DNA of 17,762 bases from Tannerellaceae bacterium (lineage in GTDB: Bacteria; Bacteroidota; Bacteroidia; Bacteroidales; Tannerellaceae). A program made the position numbers and the translations under genes. The stretch spans positions 1 through 17,762 of the forward strand of contig JAIRYL010000223.1 in assembly GCA_031267775.1 (NCBI GenBank), written 5' to 3'. The notes beneath the pieces were generated by a model, which saw only the letters and a list, made by a program, of their open reading frames with translations, had not been told where the DNA came from and ran no database searches. This document shows, in pieces, positions 1 through 8,927 of this stretch. Each line of letters begins with the position of its first letter. Positions within the stretch are counted from its first letter, which is position 1.

Positions 1-1
1 G

Positions 2-247
2 GTTGACAGTATACCTCTGATATCGGCATGCGCTATTTTGGGAGCCGGTTTAATGATGGGATTCGCTGCTTTTTATTCGGCAATTCGCCAGGCTCAGGTT
101 TGCGCAAATGGTATTGCAGCGGTAGGCGCAGGTCACGATGTGTTTAGCGCTACTATGGTAATGGCGGTATTCCCCGAATTATATGCTATCTTGGCTCTGC
201 TGGGTGTAATCTTGGTTGGAGGTACGCTTCCTGCTCCGATCGTTTAA
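2..247 (+). CDS. V-type ATP synthase subunit K (proteolipid), 3' end only
   Basis: This is the C-terminal part of the membrane rotor (c-ring) subunit of a V/A-type ATPase, which carries ions across the membrane during ATP synthesis or hydrolysis. The frame is open from the window edge, so the start is outside; an in-frame TTG at 38 is probably internal. About 81 residues are visible. They form two hydrophobic hairpin helices separated by a polar loop (SAIRQAQVCANGIAAVGAGH). The second helix contains AVFPELYAIL, whose Glu is the ion-binding carboxylate of this family. The pattern QVCANGIAA followed by VFPELYAI is what I remember from Bacteroides subunit K. The rest of the ATPase operon should lie to the left. 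The gene ends at a TAA just before a strong hairpin terminator and converges on recQ. Confidence 0.85.
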   Translation, partial: VDSIPLISACAILGAGLMMGFAAFYSAIRQAQVCANGIAAVGAGHDVFSATMVMAVFPELYAILALLGVILVGGTLPAPIV

Positions 248-267
248 AAAGAGATCTGTTAAAAATA

Positions 268-308
268 AAAAATGAGATTGTTCTCAACTTTGAGACAATC
301 TCATTTTT
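268..308. terminator. Bidirectional hairpin terminator between the V-ATPase gene and recQ
   Basis: A 14-bp perfect stem (268-281, AAAAATGAGATTGT, pairs with 295-308). After one unpaired base it continues as a 4-bp inner stem (283-286 with 291-294) around the loop ACTT. It is flanked by A and T runs on both sides, so it can act as a Rho-independent terminator in both directions. The last codons and the TGA stop of recQ lie inside the right arm. Confidence 0.85.
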
Positions 309-2208
309 CGGTTAATGAAAAATATCCGTCGCTCAGTATAAAACGTTCATCATGTTCGGCAAGAAAACGAATAACTGCGACGCTTTTCCCGGCAGGGAAG
401 GGAAGTGTTTCGGTTAGGGATTTAACATGCTGAGGTTGAGTAGTAAGGATTTCGCACAGGGCTTCTTTAATGGTATTAAATTCTGCATTTTTTAATCCCG
501 ATTCATTTTTAGCCAGGCAAATGTCGCAGCAGCCACAATCTTTCGTTTCTTTTTCTCCAAAATAATGCAGCAGCATTCTGTTGCGGCATATATGTTCTTC
601 ATTGATATATTCCAATATTTTTTCGATGCGTTTTTCAAATCGCTTTTTGCGTTTTTCATAAGCAGAACGCGGGATGCTGAGATATTTTTGTTCTTCTCTT
701 GATTGCTTATAAATAATAAGAGGCGTTTTTTTACGTGGTATATAGTTTACGATATGATATTTGGATAAACCTGTAAGTATAGTATATATATCGTGCGGAG
801 AAATATTGGAACGGGTAGCGATCAGCGTTTCGTCTATATAGACATAATCAGCAAATAAACCGGTATAAGAACGAAGAATGGTTTTAATAACGTCATCCGT
901 TTTTTTATCCTGACTGAGATACTTATATAGATCGTCGCGAGTAGCCGTAAAAAACAACCGGGAGGAACTATCCACCTCTTCAGTATATTCTATATATCCT
1001 GCCAATTCTAAAATCTTTAAGGCATGATGAGCTTGCAATATAGGGAATCGGAAAGCATAACAGAAATCTGTTAATGAAAATTCGTGTACCGTATCAAATC
1101 CATACCCGACGGCTATCTGAAAATAATTGCCCAGCGCTTCATATATACGGTAAATAAAGGCTTTATCCGGAAATTCGTCGGATAATCGTTTCTTTAGTTT
1201 CGCATTGTCGGCTCCACTGCATAGCGCAATAGCGTATGCTTTTTCTTCATCCCTTCCGGCTCTTCCCGCTTCCTGGAAATATTCTTCTATCGATCCCGGC
1301 ATATCCATGTGGATAACCAGCCTCACATCGGGTTTATCTATTCCCATTCCAAAGGCATTGGTAGAAACGATCACACGGCATTCATTGTTTTTCCACCTAT
1401 TCTGGCAAAGCGTTTTTTCCTCCCTGTTAAGTCCGGCATGAAAAAAATTTGCCGAAATACCGGCTTGTTGCAATACGGCGGCTATTTCTTTTGTCCGTTT
1501 TCTATTGCGAACATATACAATTGCGCTACCGGAAACTTTTTGAAGTATCTGAAGTAACGCATTCAATTTATCGTCGCTCCGGCGAACAAGGTAAGACAGA
1601 TTTTTCCGGTGAAAGCTTTTCCGGAAAACATTCTTTTTTTTGAAGAGAAGCTTATCCTGGATATCGTCTATAACGTCTGGAGTAGCTGTAGCCGTTAAGG
1701 CAAGTACCGGAACACCGGGCAGCTCTTCGCGGATATTAGCAATGGTAAGATAAGAAGGGCGGAAGTCATATCCCCATTGCGAGATACAATGGCTTTCGTC
1801 TACAACTAATAATGAAACATTCATGGCCTGAAGCTTAGCTTTGAATATCTCGGTAGACAAGCGTTCGGGCGATACATACAGGAATTTATAGTCGCCGAAG
1901 ATACAGTTTTCCAATTGTTTGATAATCTCTTGGCGATTCATACCCGAATACACGGCGGTAGCCTTAATTCCAATCCGGCGAAGATTGTCTACCTGATCTT
2001 TCATTAAAGCTATCAAGGGAGTAACAACAATACAAATACCGTCTATGGATAATGCCGGAACCTGGAAGGTTAAGGATTTTCCCCCTCCGGTAGGCATTAA
2101 ACCAAGCGTGTCTTTTTTAGCGACAATTGAATGGATAATATCTTCCTGTAATGGCCGGAAAGAAGCATATCCCCAATATTGTCGTAAGATTTTATGGTAG
2201 ACGTCCAT
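301..2208 (-). CDS. recQ: RecQ-family ATP-dependent DNA helicase
   Basis: 3'-5' superfamily 2 DNA helicase that unwinds branched and duplex DNA during recombination and repair; 635 residues. The helicase core is complete: Walker A TGGGKS at residues 40-45, DESH box at 137-140, ALTATATP at about 170-177, STNAFGMGIDKPDVR at about 282-296, and QEAGRAGRD at 312-320. A zinc motif has cysteines 541, 558, 561 and 564, the same 17-3-3 spacing as in E. coli RecQ. Here it sits near the C-terminus, after about 220 residues containing winged-helix-like sequence, rather than directly after the core. No clear HRDC domain is visible. The ATG lies 5 bases after the recJ stop, so the two genes are very likely co-transcribed. 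RecJ exonuclease and RecQ helicase cooperate in end resection in other bacteria. The 3' end overlaps a terminator hairpin. Confidence 0.95.
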   Translation of the reverse strand: MDVYHKILRQYWGYASFRPLQEDIIHSIVAKKDTLGLMPTGGGKSLTFQVPALSIDGICIVVTPLIALMKDQVDNLRRIGIKATAVYSGMNRQEIIKQLENCIFGDYKFLYVSPERLSTEIFKAKLQAMNVSLLVVDESHCISQWGYDFRPSYLTIANIREELPGVPVLALTATATPDVIDDIQDKLLFKKKNVFRKSFHRKNLSYLVRRSDDKLNALLQILQKVSGSAIVYVRNRKRTKEIAAVLQQAGISANFFHAGLNREEKTLCQNRWKNNECRVIVSTNAFGMGIDKPDVRLVIHMDMPGSIEEYFQEAGRAGRDEEKAYAIALCSGADNAKLKKRLSDEFPDKAFIYRIYEALGNYFQIAVGYGFDTVHEFSLTDFCYAFRFPILQAHHALKILELAGYIEYTEEVDSSSRLFFTATRDDLYKYLSQDKKTDDVIKTILRSYTGLFADYVYIDETLIATRSNISPHDIYTILTGLSKYHIVNYIPRKKTPLIIYKQSREEQKYLSIPRSAYEKRKKRFEKRIEKILEYINEEHICRNRMLLHYFGEKETKDCGCCDICLAKNESGLKNAEFNTIKEALCEILTTQPQHVKSLTETLPFPAGKSVAVIRFLAEHDERFILSDGYFSLTEK

Positions 2209-2213
2209 CTTTT

Positions 2214-3938
2214 TTACAAAACCTTGGTTCTTATGTCTTTAATGAATAGTTGAAGCGTTGTAGCGCCATTATATGTATTCTCTTCAAGCGTGTAGCATAT
2301 ATGAAACGGTTTCATGGATTTAATATAGTTGAAATATTCGCTCATACCAAAAGCGATTGCGTGTATAGGAATCTTTGAACTGTCGTCAATTAGCTCCAGT
2401 TTGATATGATCCGATTCTTTTCCTACCAGTTTGCTTGTTCCATAGTCCCGAACATTCAAACTGCAAAATACAGGTTTTTGATTATCCGGGCCAAACGGAT
2501 TCATTTTTTTCAGCTCATTCGCAAATTTCTGGGTAATATCTTTTAACTCTAACACAACATCAACGTCGAGTTGAGGTATCATCTGTTCCGTATTGATCTC
2601 TGCATTTGCTAATTCAAGAAAACGGTTTGTAAAAGCTTCCAGGTTTTCTTCTCTAAGGGATAAACCTGCGGCATACGTATGACCTCCGAAATTCTCCAAT
2701 AAATTCCGGCAGCTTTCAATCGCTTTATATATGTCGAACCCCGTTATGGAACGAGCTGATCCTGTAATAAGTTCGGACGATTTGGTAAGCACTACTGCGG
2801 GTCGATAATACTTTTCGGTTAAGCGGGAAGCCACTATCCCTATTACTCCTTTATGCCAGCCCGGATTATATACTACAATTGCCTTCCGGTCTTCCATATT
2901 TCTAAATTCATCAATAATGGCATTGGCTTCATCCGTTATTTTTTTATCCAATTCCCTGCGTTCGTCGTTGTATTGATTTATATTTTCACTTTTTTCACGG
3001 GCGCTTTCGCTGTCTTTCGTTAGCAGTAAATCCACAGCTTCTTTTCCATTCATCATCCTGCCGGAAGCATTGATACGCGGTCCGATTTTAAACACAATAT
3101 CGTTAATGGTAATATCCTTTCCCGTCAGCCCGCAGATATCAATGATACCTTTCAACCCCATACTTGGGTTATTGTTCAAATGTTTTAAACCGTAATAAGT
3201 TAAAATACGGTTTTCATTGGTAATAGGTACAATATCCGATGCGATGCTTACGGCTATCAGGTCTAACAACTTTTCAAGGTTGGAAAACGGGAAATTATTA
3301 CTTTTGGCAAAAGCTTGCATAAATTTAAAACCTACCCCGCATCCGGAAAGATGCTCGTAAGGGTAAACAGAATCAACGCGTTTAGCATCCAGTACGGCAA
3401 CAGCGTCGGGTAGCGTATCGTCCGGCATATGATGGTCGCATATAATAAAGTCTATGCCCTTGGTTTTGGCATATTCTATTTTACTGATAGCTTTAATGCC
3501 GCAATCTAAAGCAATAACCAATGATATGTTATTCTCGGCGGCATAATCAATTCCTTTGCAAGAGATACCATATCCTTCGTCATACCTGTCGGGTATGTAG
3601 TAATCCAATGTGTACGAATAAGGACGTAAGTATTTATAAACTAACGAAACAGCAGTTGTTCCGTCAACATCGTAATCCCCATAGATCAATATTTTTTCTT
3701 TATTTCCCAAAGCCTTGTTTAATCGTTTAACTGCTTTTTCCATATCAGGCATCAGATATGGATCATACAGATTATTCAGGCTGGGCTTAAAGAATTTTCT
3801 TACTTCATCTGCCGAAATAATACCTCTTTGGACAAGTAACAGACTGATAACCGGATGAAGACCCAATTCAGCCGTCAGCTCGTCTTTTTTATGTAATTCT
3901 TCTATGGATGGGGTTCGTAAATTCCATTTGTTAATCAT
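2214..3938 (-). CDS. recJ: Single-stranded-DNA-specific exonuclease RecJ
   Basis: 5'-3' exonuclease on single-stranded DNA, used in recombination and mismatch repair; DHH phosphoesterase superfamily. I take the start at 3938 (MINKWNLRTPS), giving 574 residues, because family members begin with a similar KWxL segment. An upstream in-frame ATG at 3971 would add 11 lysine-rich residues with no family support. Visible motifs, numbered from 3938: DYDVDG at 88-93 (motif I), LDCG at 144-147, CDHH at 167-170 (the DHH signature), then GPRINASGRM and GGHTYAAG in the DHHA1 region. A C-terminal OB-type region follows. The metal-binding aspartates and histidines all appear present. First gene of the recJ-recQ operon, divergent from tsaC. 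Confidence 0.95.
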   Translation of the reverse strand: MINKWNLRTPSIEELHKKDELTAELGLHPVISLLLVQRGIISADEVRKFFKPSLNNLYDPYLMPDMEKAVKRLNKALGNKEKILIYGDYDVDGTTAVSLVYKYLRPYSYTLDYYIPDRYDEGYGISCKGIDYAAENNISLVIALDCGIKAISKIEYAKTKGIDFIICDHHMPDDTLPDAVAVLDAKRVDSVYPYEHLSGCGVGFKFMQAFAKSNNFPFSNLEKLLDLIAVSIASDIVPITNENRILTYYGLKHLNNNPSMGLKGIIDICGLTGKDITINDIVFKIGPRINASGRMMNGKEAVDLLLTKDSESAREKSENINQYNDERRELDKKITDEANAIIDEFRNMEDRKAIVVYNPGWHKGVIGIVASRLTEKYYRPAVVLTKSSELITGSARSITGFDIYKAIESCRNLLENFGGHTYAAGLSLREENLEAFTNRFLELANAEINTEQMIPQLDVDVVLELKDITQKFANELKKMNPFGPDNQKPVFCSLNVRDYGTSKLVGKESDHIKLELIDDSSKIPIHAIAFGMSEYFNYIKSMKPFHICYTLEENTYNGATTLQLFIKDIRTKVL

Positions 3939-4132
3939 TATATATTGTTTTTTCTTTCTCTGAAATTTCAAATGCGTTGGTTCTATGGAGTAATAAACGC
4001 ATGTATTTGTTTATTTATTTTGGAAGCAACTTATTTTCAACTCGTAAAAATAGAGAATTTAAATGGAAATGTTGCAATAAGTAATGCAAAATAGTTTTCC
4101 ATTATTATTTTTTATAATATGCGAATGATTCG

Positions 4133-4140
4133 TACATTTG
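4133..4140 (+). promoter_or_regulatory. -7 box (TACATTTG) of the tsaC operon promoter
   Basis: TACATTTG matches the Bacteroides primary-sigma -7 consensus TAnnTTTG exactly. A T-rich stretch (4108-4113) lies at the position expected for the -33 element, without a clear TTTG. The start codon is only about 17 bases downstream, so the leader would be very short. The rest of 3939-4156, between divergent recJ and tsaC, is AT-rich. I saw no exact TAnnTTTG for recJ on the other strand. Confidence 0.6.
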
Positions 4141-4156
4141 TCTTTATATTCTTTGC

Positions 4157-4720
4157 ATGATGACAGATGATTTAAAAAAAGCTTGCGATATGATGCAAGC
4201 CGGAGGTATTATTCTTTATCCTACGGATACGATTTGGGGTATTGGTTGTGATGCGACTAACGAAAATGCCGTTCAGCGGGTTTATGAATTAAAACAACGG
4301 GTAGACCATAAAGCGATGTTGGTTTTAATCGATAATCCGGTTAAATTAGAGCAATATGTTGAAAATATACCCGGTATTGCCTGGGAACTTATTGAAGCTG
4401 CCGATAAACCCGTGACTATTATTTATTCGCAAGGAAAAAATTTAGCCGTAAATTTGTTAGCCGGGGATGGAAGTATAGGTATACGCGTTACGAATGAAGA
4501 TTTCTCCCGCCGGCTTTGTCTGCAATTCCGTAAACCGGTAGTTTCGACTTCCGCAAATATCAGCGGGGGATCATCGCCTTCCAATTTTAAGGAAATACCT
4601 GACAGGATTAAAGAAAGCGTCGATTATATTGTACAATATCGCCGGGATGATATGAGTAAAGCAAAACCGTCAAGTATTATTAAACTGGGAGATGGCGGAC
4701 TTTTTCAGATAATCAGGTAA
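4157..4720 (+). CDS. tsaC: L-threonylcarbamoyladenylate synthase (Sua5/YrdC family)
   Basis: Makes threonylcarbamoyl-AMP from threonine, bicarbonate and ATP, the first step of the universal t6A37 modification of ANN-decoding tRNAs; cytoplasmic. 187 residues, a single YrdC domain without the C-terminal Sua5 extension. Visible family features are the N-terminal GGIILYPTDTIWGIGCDATN segment, the KxR-type basic patch ELKQRVDHKAMLVLI, GSIGIRVTN, and TSANISGGSSPSNF near residues 130-144. Two ATG codons are adjacent (4157 and 4160) and either could be the start; the second gives the MTDDLKKA form I remember from relatives. A TAnnTTTG promoter lies just upstream. The stop is followed after one base by the ATG of the sugar transferase, so the genes are probably translationally coupled. 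Confidence 0.93.
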   Translation: MMTDDLKKACDMMQAGGIILYPTDTIWGIGCDATNENAVQRVYELKQRVDHKAMLVLIDNPVKLEQYVENIPGIAWELIEAADKPVTIIYSQGKNLAVNLLAGDGSIGIRVTNEDFSRRLCLQFRKPVVSTSANISGGSSPSNFKEIPDRIKESVDYIVQYRRDDMSKAKPSSIIKLGDGGLFQIIR

Positions 4721-4721
4721 A

Positions 4722-6122
4722 ATGAATAAAAAAAATCAATTAGCCAAATATGTTATTTCCGATTTGGTAGCCGCCTCTGTTGTTTGGTTGCTATTCAATA
4801 TTATCCGTTATAATGAAATTGCATTTTATATAGGATATACCTCGCGTATGAATTATTTACTTTCAGACGTCGTATTGGAAGGTCAACTGGTTCTCCCTTT
4901 TTTTTGGTTGTTTATTCATTATTTATCCGGTTATTATAATAAACCTTTTGGTAAATCAAGGATTTCAGAGTTTTTTACCACATTCGTTACCGTTAGCGTC
5001 GGGGTGATTTTATTGTTTTTTATTATGATTTTGAATGATTTACCCCGTTCCTTCCATATTTATTACCAACTGTTTTTTTCATTGTTCGGATTACAGTTTG
5101 TACTGACGTATATACCTCGCCTGATTATTACCCAAAACAGTCTGTACAGAATAAAAGAAAGAGGATGGTCGCAACGCGTGCTTATTATTGGAGCAGGGAA
5201 TAAAGCCGGAGATATCGCTGCTAATTTATATAATTCAGGCTATACCATTTCAGGATTTATAGTAGAAGACGAAAAGGTACAGGTAGCTGTTGATTCGACG
5301 CAGATACTGGGAACTATACATGATTTAGCCCATATAATTACTTCCGAACGTATTGATGAATTAGTTGTTGCTACGGCTTCCATGAGGAGTGAAAAATTAG
5401 TTCATATCCTGTATCCTTTGTATCGGTATAAACTGCCGGTGAAGATTCTTGCCGACAAGTCGTTCGTGTTGCCGGCGGTAAAAATAAAGACGATTCTTGG
5501 CGTTCCTTTGGTAGACGTAACAGATAATAATTTTTCCGAAGCGGAGAAAAATATAAAGTTTTTATTAGACAAGCTTTTTTCCGTATGGGCATTGCTTGTA
5601 TTATCTCCCCTGTGCGCGTATATAGTATGGCGGATAAAAAAAGATTCTTCCGGCTCTGTTTTTTTTCGTCAGGAAAGGATCGGGTATATGGGCAGGCCGT
5701 TTATGATATACAAATTCAGGACGATGTATGAAAATTCTGAAAACGACGGTCCGTTACTTGCTTCTGAAAATGACGGCCGGGTAACGCCTTTTGGACGTAT
5801 AATGAGAAAATACAGGATAGATGAATTGCCTCAGTTCTGGAATGTATTGAAAGGAGATATGTCGTTGGTTGGCCCGCGTCCCGAACGGAAGTATTTTATT
5901 GATCAAATTGTAAAAAAAGCGCCTTATTATTATTTATTGCATAATGTAAGACCGGGTATTACTTCTTTAGGTATGGTGAAATATGGATATGCCGGTAATG
6001 TAGACGAGATGATAGAACGTTTGGAGTATGATATGCTTTATTACGAAAATATGTCGTTGATAATGGATCTTACAATTTTAACTTATACAATCAAAACGGT
6101 AATTACGGGGAAAGGCATTTAA
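4722..6122 (+). CDS. Polyprenyl-phosphate sugar-1-phosphate transferase (WbaP/WcaJ-like initiating glycosyltransferase)
   Basis: Transfers a sugar-1-phosphate from a nucleotide sugar to undecaprenyl phosphate at the inner membrane, starting a capsule, exopolysaccharide or O-glycan repeat unit. 466 residues. The N-terminal half has about four hydrophobic segments (roughly 9-29, 54-71, 85-105, 113-133). It is followed by a Rossmann-like domain with VLIIGAGNKAGDIAANL at 153-169. The C-terminal catalytic domain (about 280-466) starts with a re-entrant hydrophobic stretch (KLFSVWALLVLSPLCAYIV). It then has FFRQERIG, MIYKFRTM, RIDELPQFWNVLKGDMS with the catalytic-type Asp-Glu pair D367-E368, and LVGPRPE. 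The donor sugar cannot be read from the sequence. It sits alone among housekeeping genes rather than in a capsule locus, suggesting a constitutive general role (inference). One base after tsaC, two bases before the ClC gene. Confidence 0.92.
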   Translation: MNKKNQLAKYVISDLVAASVVWLLFNIIRYNEIAFYIGYTSRMNYLLSDVVLEGQLVLPFFWLFIHYLSGYYNKPFGKSRISEFFTTFVTVSVGVILLFFIMILNDLPRSFHIYYQLFFSLFGLQFVLTYIPRLIITQNSLYRIKERGWSQRVLIIGAGNKAGDIAANLYNSGYTISGFIVEDEKVQVAVDSTQILGTIHDLAHIITSERIDELVVATASMRSEKLVHILYPLYRYKLPVKILADKSFVLPAVKIKTILGVPLVDVTDNNFSEAEKNIKFLLDKLFSVWALLVLSPLCAYIVWRIKKDSSGSVFFRQERIGYMGRPFMIYKFRTMYENSENDGPLLASENDGRVTPFGRIMRKYRIDELPQFWNVLKGDMSLVGPRPERKYFIDQIVKKAPYYYLLHNVRPGITSLGMVKYGYAGNVDEMIERLEYDMLYYENMSLIMDLTILTYTIKTVITGKGI

Positions 6123-6124
6123 AA

Positions 6125-7909
6125 ATGGAAAATAAAGAAGGAGTGTTTTTTAGATTTCTGCTTTGGAGGGGTAAAAATATACAGGAGAAGCATTTTGTCT
6201 TGTTCCTTAGTTTCCTGGTAGGAATCTGTACGGCGGCTTCGGCCATATTATTAAAGCAATTGATTCATTTTATTCAGAAAATACTTACCCAGGATATGGA
6301 TGCAGGGGCCAATTATTTGTTTCTGCTTTATCCTGTTATCGGTATTTTGCTTGCCGGACTGTTTGTTAAGTATATTGTGCGCGACGATATCAGCCATGGC
6401 GTAACCAAGATACTGTATGCTATTTCGCAGCGTAAAAGCCGCATCAAACCGCATAATATATGGTCTTCTTTGGTAGCCAGTTCGGTTACGATTGGTTTGG
6501 GCGGTTCTGTTGGGGCCGAAGCGCCTATTGTATTAACAGGCGCCGCTATCGGTTCCAATCTCGGGCGTATGTTCAAGATGGAGCAGAAGACGTTGATGCT
6601 GCTGGTAGGTTGTGGCGCGGCGGGAGCGATTGCCGGTATTTTTAAAGCTCCGATTGCCGGACTGGTATTTGTTATTGAAGTGTTGATGCTTGATTTGACA
6701 ATGACGTCTGTTATGCCATTGTTGATATCTTCGGTTACTGCGGCTACGGTTTCTTATATTTTTACAGGTACCGAGGCGATGTTTAAATTTTCCCAGACAG
6801 AAGTTTTTGAAATAGGGCGTATTCCATACGTATTGCTTCTCGGCATATTTTGCGGCTTGGTCTCGCTCTATTTTACGAGGGTGATGAACAGGGTGGAAGG
6901 AGTTTACAGAAGGCTTGGAACATTTTGGCGGAAATTCTTTTTTGGAGGCGTCGTGCTTAGTATACTTATCTTTTTGTTTCCGCCGCTATATGGCGAAGGG
7001 TACGATACGATCGGTTCTTTATTGGAAGGACAGTTTGCCTATTTGATGGATAAGAGTGTTTTTCATGAAATGAACGGCTCGTATGGGGGCGTATTGGTTT
7101 TTTTGTTTTTGATACTTTTAACCAAGGTTTTTGCTTCGAGCGCTACGAATGGCGGAGGCGGATGCGGGGGAATTTTTGCTCCCAGCTTATTTTTAGGATG
7201 TATTGCCGGCTTTATATTTGCCCATACGTCTAACTATTTTGATTTTACAAGATATTTGTCCGAAAAGAATTTTGCCCTTTTGGGGATGGCAGGCGTTATG
7301 GCAGGCGTTATGCATGCCCCGCTAACGGGCGTATTCCTGATTGCGGAACTAACCGGAGGCTATGAACTTTTCCTCCCCTTAATGATTGTATCGATAAGTT
7401 CTTACCTGACGATTATTATGTTTGAGCCGCATAGCATCTACTCCATGCGTTTAGCGCAGAAAGGAGAATTGCTGACGCACCATAAAGACAAAGCCGTATT
7501 AACGCTGTTGGATGTAGATCATGTTATTGAAAAAGACTTTTGTATCATACGCCCGGACATCACGCTGGGCGATATGGTAAAGGTTATAGCCAAAAGCGGG
7601 CGGAATGCGTTTCCCGTCGTTGATAAAGAGGGCATATTGGTAGGACTGGTCTTGCTGGACAATATCCGTAATATAATGTTTCGTCCCGAATTGTATAACC
7701 GCTTCAAAGTATCCAAATTTATGGTTTCGGCGCCGGCAAGGATTCTTACCGATACGCCTATGGAAAAAGTTATGCAGATATTTGACGATACAAAAGCCTG
7801 GAATTTACCGGTGGTAGATGACGAAGGGCATTATATCGGTTTCATGTCTAAATCAAAAATATTTAATTCATATCGGGAAGTATTGGTCGACCATTTTTCG
7901 GGAGACTGA
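6125..7909 (+). CDS. ClC-family chloride channel/transporter with two CBS domains
   Basis: Integral membrane anion transporter or channel; 594 residues. The membrane part (about 20-440) shows the family motifs: GGSVGAEAPIV with the gating-type glutamate E132; APIAGLVFVIEV at 175-186; GGGGCGGIFAPSLFLG (the GxFxP selectivity motif); and a pore-type tyrosine in HSIYSMRLA. The first motif, normally GSGIP, is replaced by SHGVT. By alignment to E. coli ClC the internal proton glutamate (E203) is V186 here. The cytoplasmic tail (about 475-585) holds two CBS modules (IRPDITLGDMV...LVGLVLLDNI and ARILTDTPMEKV...IGFMSKSKI), which usually sense adenine nucleotides. A perfect 12-base tandem repeat at 7286-7309 encodes MAGVMAGV. 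The start is two bases after the transferase stop, so it is in the same operon. Confidence 0.93.
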   Translation: MENKEGVFFRFLLWRGKNIQEKHFVLFLSFLVGICTAASAILLKQLIHFIQKILTQDMDAGANYLFLLYPVIGILLAGLFVKYIVRDDISHGVTKILYAISQRKSRIKPHNIWSSLVASSVTIGLGGSVGAEAPIVLTGAAIGSNLGRMFKMEQKTLMLLVGCGAAGAIAGIFKAPIAGLVFVIEVLMLDLTMTSVMPLLISSVTAATVSYIFTGTEAMFKFSQTEVFEIGRIPYVLLLGIFCGLVSLYFTRVMNRVEGVYRRLGTFWRKFFFGGVVLSILIFLFPPLYGEGYDTIGSLLEGQFAYLMDKSVFHEMNGSYGGVLVFLFLILLTKVFASSATNGGGGCGGIFAPSLFLGCIAGFIFAHTSNYFDFTRYLSEKNFALLGMAGVMAGVMHAPLTGVFLIAELTGGYELFLPLMIVSISSYLTIIMFEPHSIYSMRLAQKGELLTHHKDKAVLTLLDVDHVIEKDFCIIRPDITLGDMVKVIAKSGRNAFPVVDKEGILVGLVLLDNIRNIMFRPELYNRFKVSKFMVSAPARILTDTPMEKVMQIFDDTKAWNLPVVDDEGHYIGFMSKSKIFNSYREVLVDHFSGD

Positions 7910-7938
7910 CGTAATAATTCACAATTAAGTAGTTACTG

Positions 7939-8913
7939 ATGAAAAAGGAAGAACTGCGTATCGTATATATGGGTACTCCCGGGTTTGCGGTCGAGAGCCT
8001 TCGCGCGCTGGTTGAAGAAGAATATAATGTAGTGGGAGTGATAACCGTACCCGACAAACCTGTGGGGCGGCATGGAAGCGTGTTGCAGCCCAGTGCGGTA
8101 AAAGAATATGCCGAGTCGAGGCATATTCCTGTTCTGCAACCGGAAAAGCTTAAAGACGAATGTTTCTTATCCCGGTTAAGAGAGTGGAAAGCGGATTTGC
8201 AGATAGTTGTCGCTTTCAGGATGTTGCCCCAGGCGGTATGGGCTATGCCGCGGTTAGGCTCTTTTAACCTGCATGCCTCTTTACTTCCGCAGTATCGGGG
8301 AGCTGCGCCAATCAACCGGGCTGTTATGGATGGCGAAACGGAAACGGGCGTTACCACCTTTTTCCTGACGCATGAAATAGATACCGGCAGGATTATCCGG
8401 CAAAAACGGATACCGGTAGCAGATACCGACGACGCAGGCGTGGTACACGATAAACTGATGAAGGCGGGAGCGGAATTAGTTGTAGAGACTACCCGCCTTA
8501 TTTTATCGGGCGAAGCGGATACCCTGCCTCAGGAACAATTATGCCAACGCCTTTCGGAGCTTCGCCCGGCGCCTAAATTAGATAAGGAAACATGCCGTAT
8601 CGACTGGAACCGGCCATTGAAAAAAATATACGATTTTGTAAGAGGCCTCTCTCCTTACCCGGCTGCCTGGACAGAACTGGTTACCCCCGAAGGAAACAGG
8701 CAGGCGGTAAAGATCTACCAGACAGAAAAGCGCCCGGCGCTTCATCAGTTACCCGCCGGCACAGTTGTAACGGACAACCGGAAATACATGGATATAGCCG
8801 TGCCCGACGGATATGTGCGGTTGGCCTCGCTCCAACTGGCCGGGAAAAAGCGCATGAACGCAGTGGATTTCCTGAATGGTTTTAAGCGCCTGGAGGGTTA
8901 TACCGTAATATAA
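7939..8913 (+). CDS. fmt: Methionyl-tRNA formyltransferase
   Basis: Formylates the amino group of initiator Met-tRNA using 10-formyl-tetrahydrofolate, making fMet-tRNA for translation initiation. 324 residues, close to the usual length of about 315. The N-terminal Rossmann catalytic domain has MGTPGFAVESL at 11-21 and the formyl-transferase signature SFNLHASLLPQYRGAAPIN at 108-126. The catalytic residues N110, H112 and D148 align with N106, H108 and D144 of the E. coli enzyme. The C-terminal tRNA-binding domain (about 210-324) includes FVRGLSPYPAAW. It starts 29 bases after the ClC gene and ends 14 bases before oxyR; no terminator is seen in either gap, so read-through is likely. Base composition becomes visibly richer in G+C from about here rightwards. 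Confidence 0.96.
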   Translation: MKKEELRIVYMGTPGFAVESLRALVEEEYNVVGVITVPDKPVGRHGSVLQPSAVKEYAESRHIPVLQPEKLKDECFLSRLREWKADLQIVVAFRMLPQAVWAMPRLGSFNLHASLLPQYRGAAPINRAVMDGETETGVTTFFLTHEIDTGRIIRQKRIPVADTDDAGVVHDKLMKAGAELVVETTRLILSGEADTLPQEQLCQRLSELRPAPKLDKETCRIDWNRPLKKIYDFVRGLSPYPAAWTELVTPEGNRQAVKIYQTEKRPALHQLPAGTVVTDNRKYMDIAVPDGYVRLASLQLAGKKRMNAVDFLNGFKRLEGYTVI

Positions 8914-8927
8914 ACACACAACAGATT

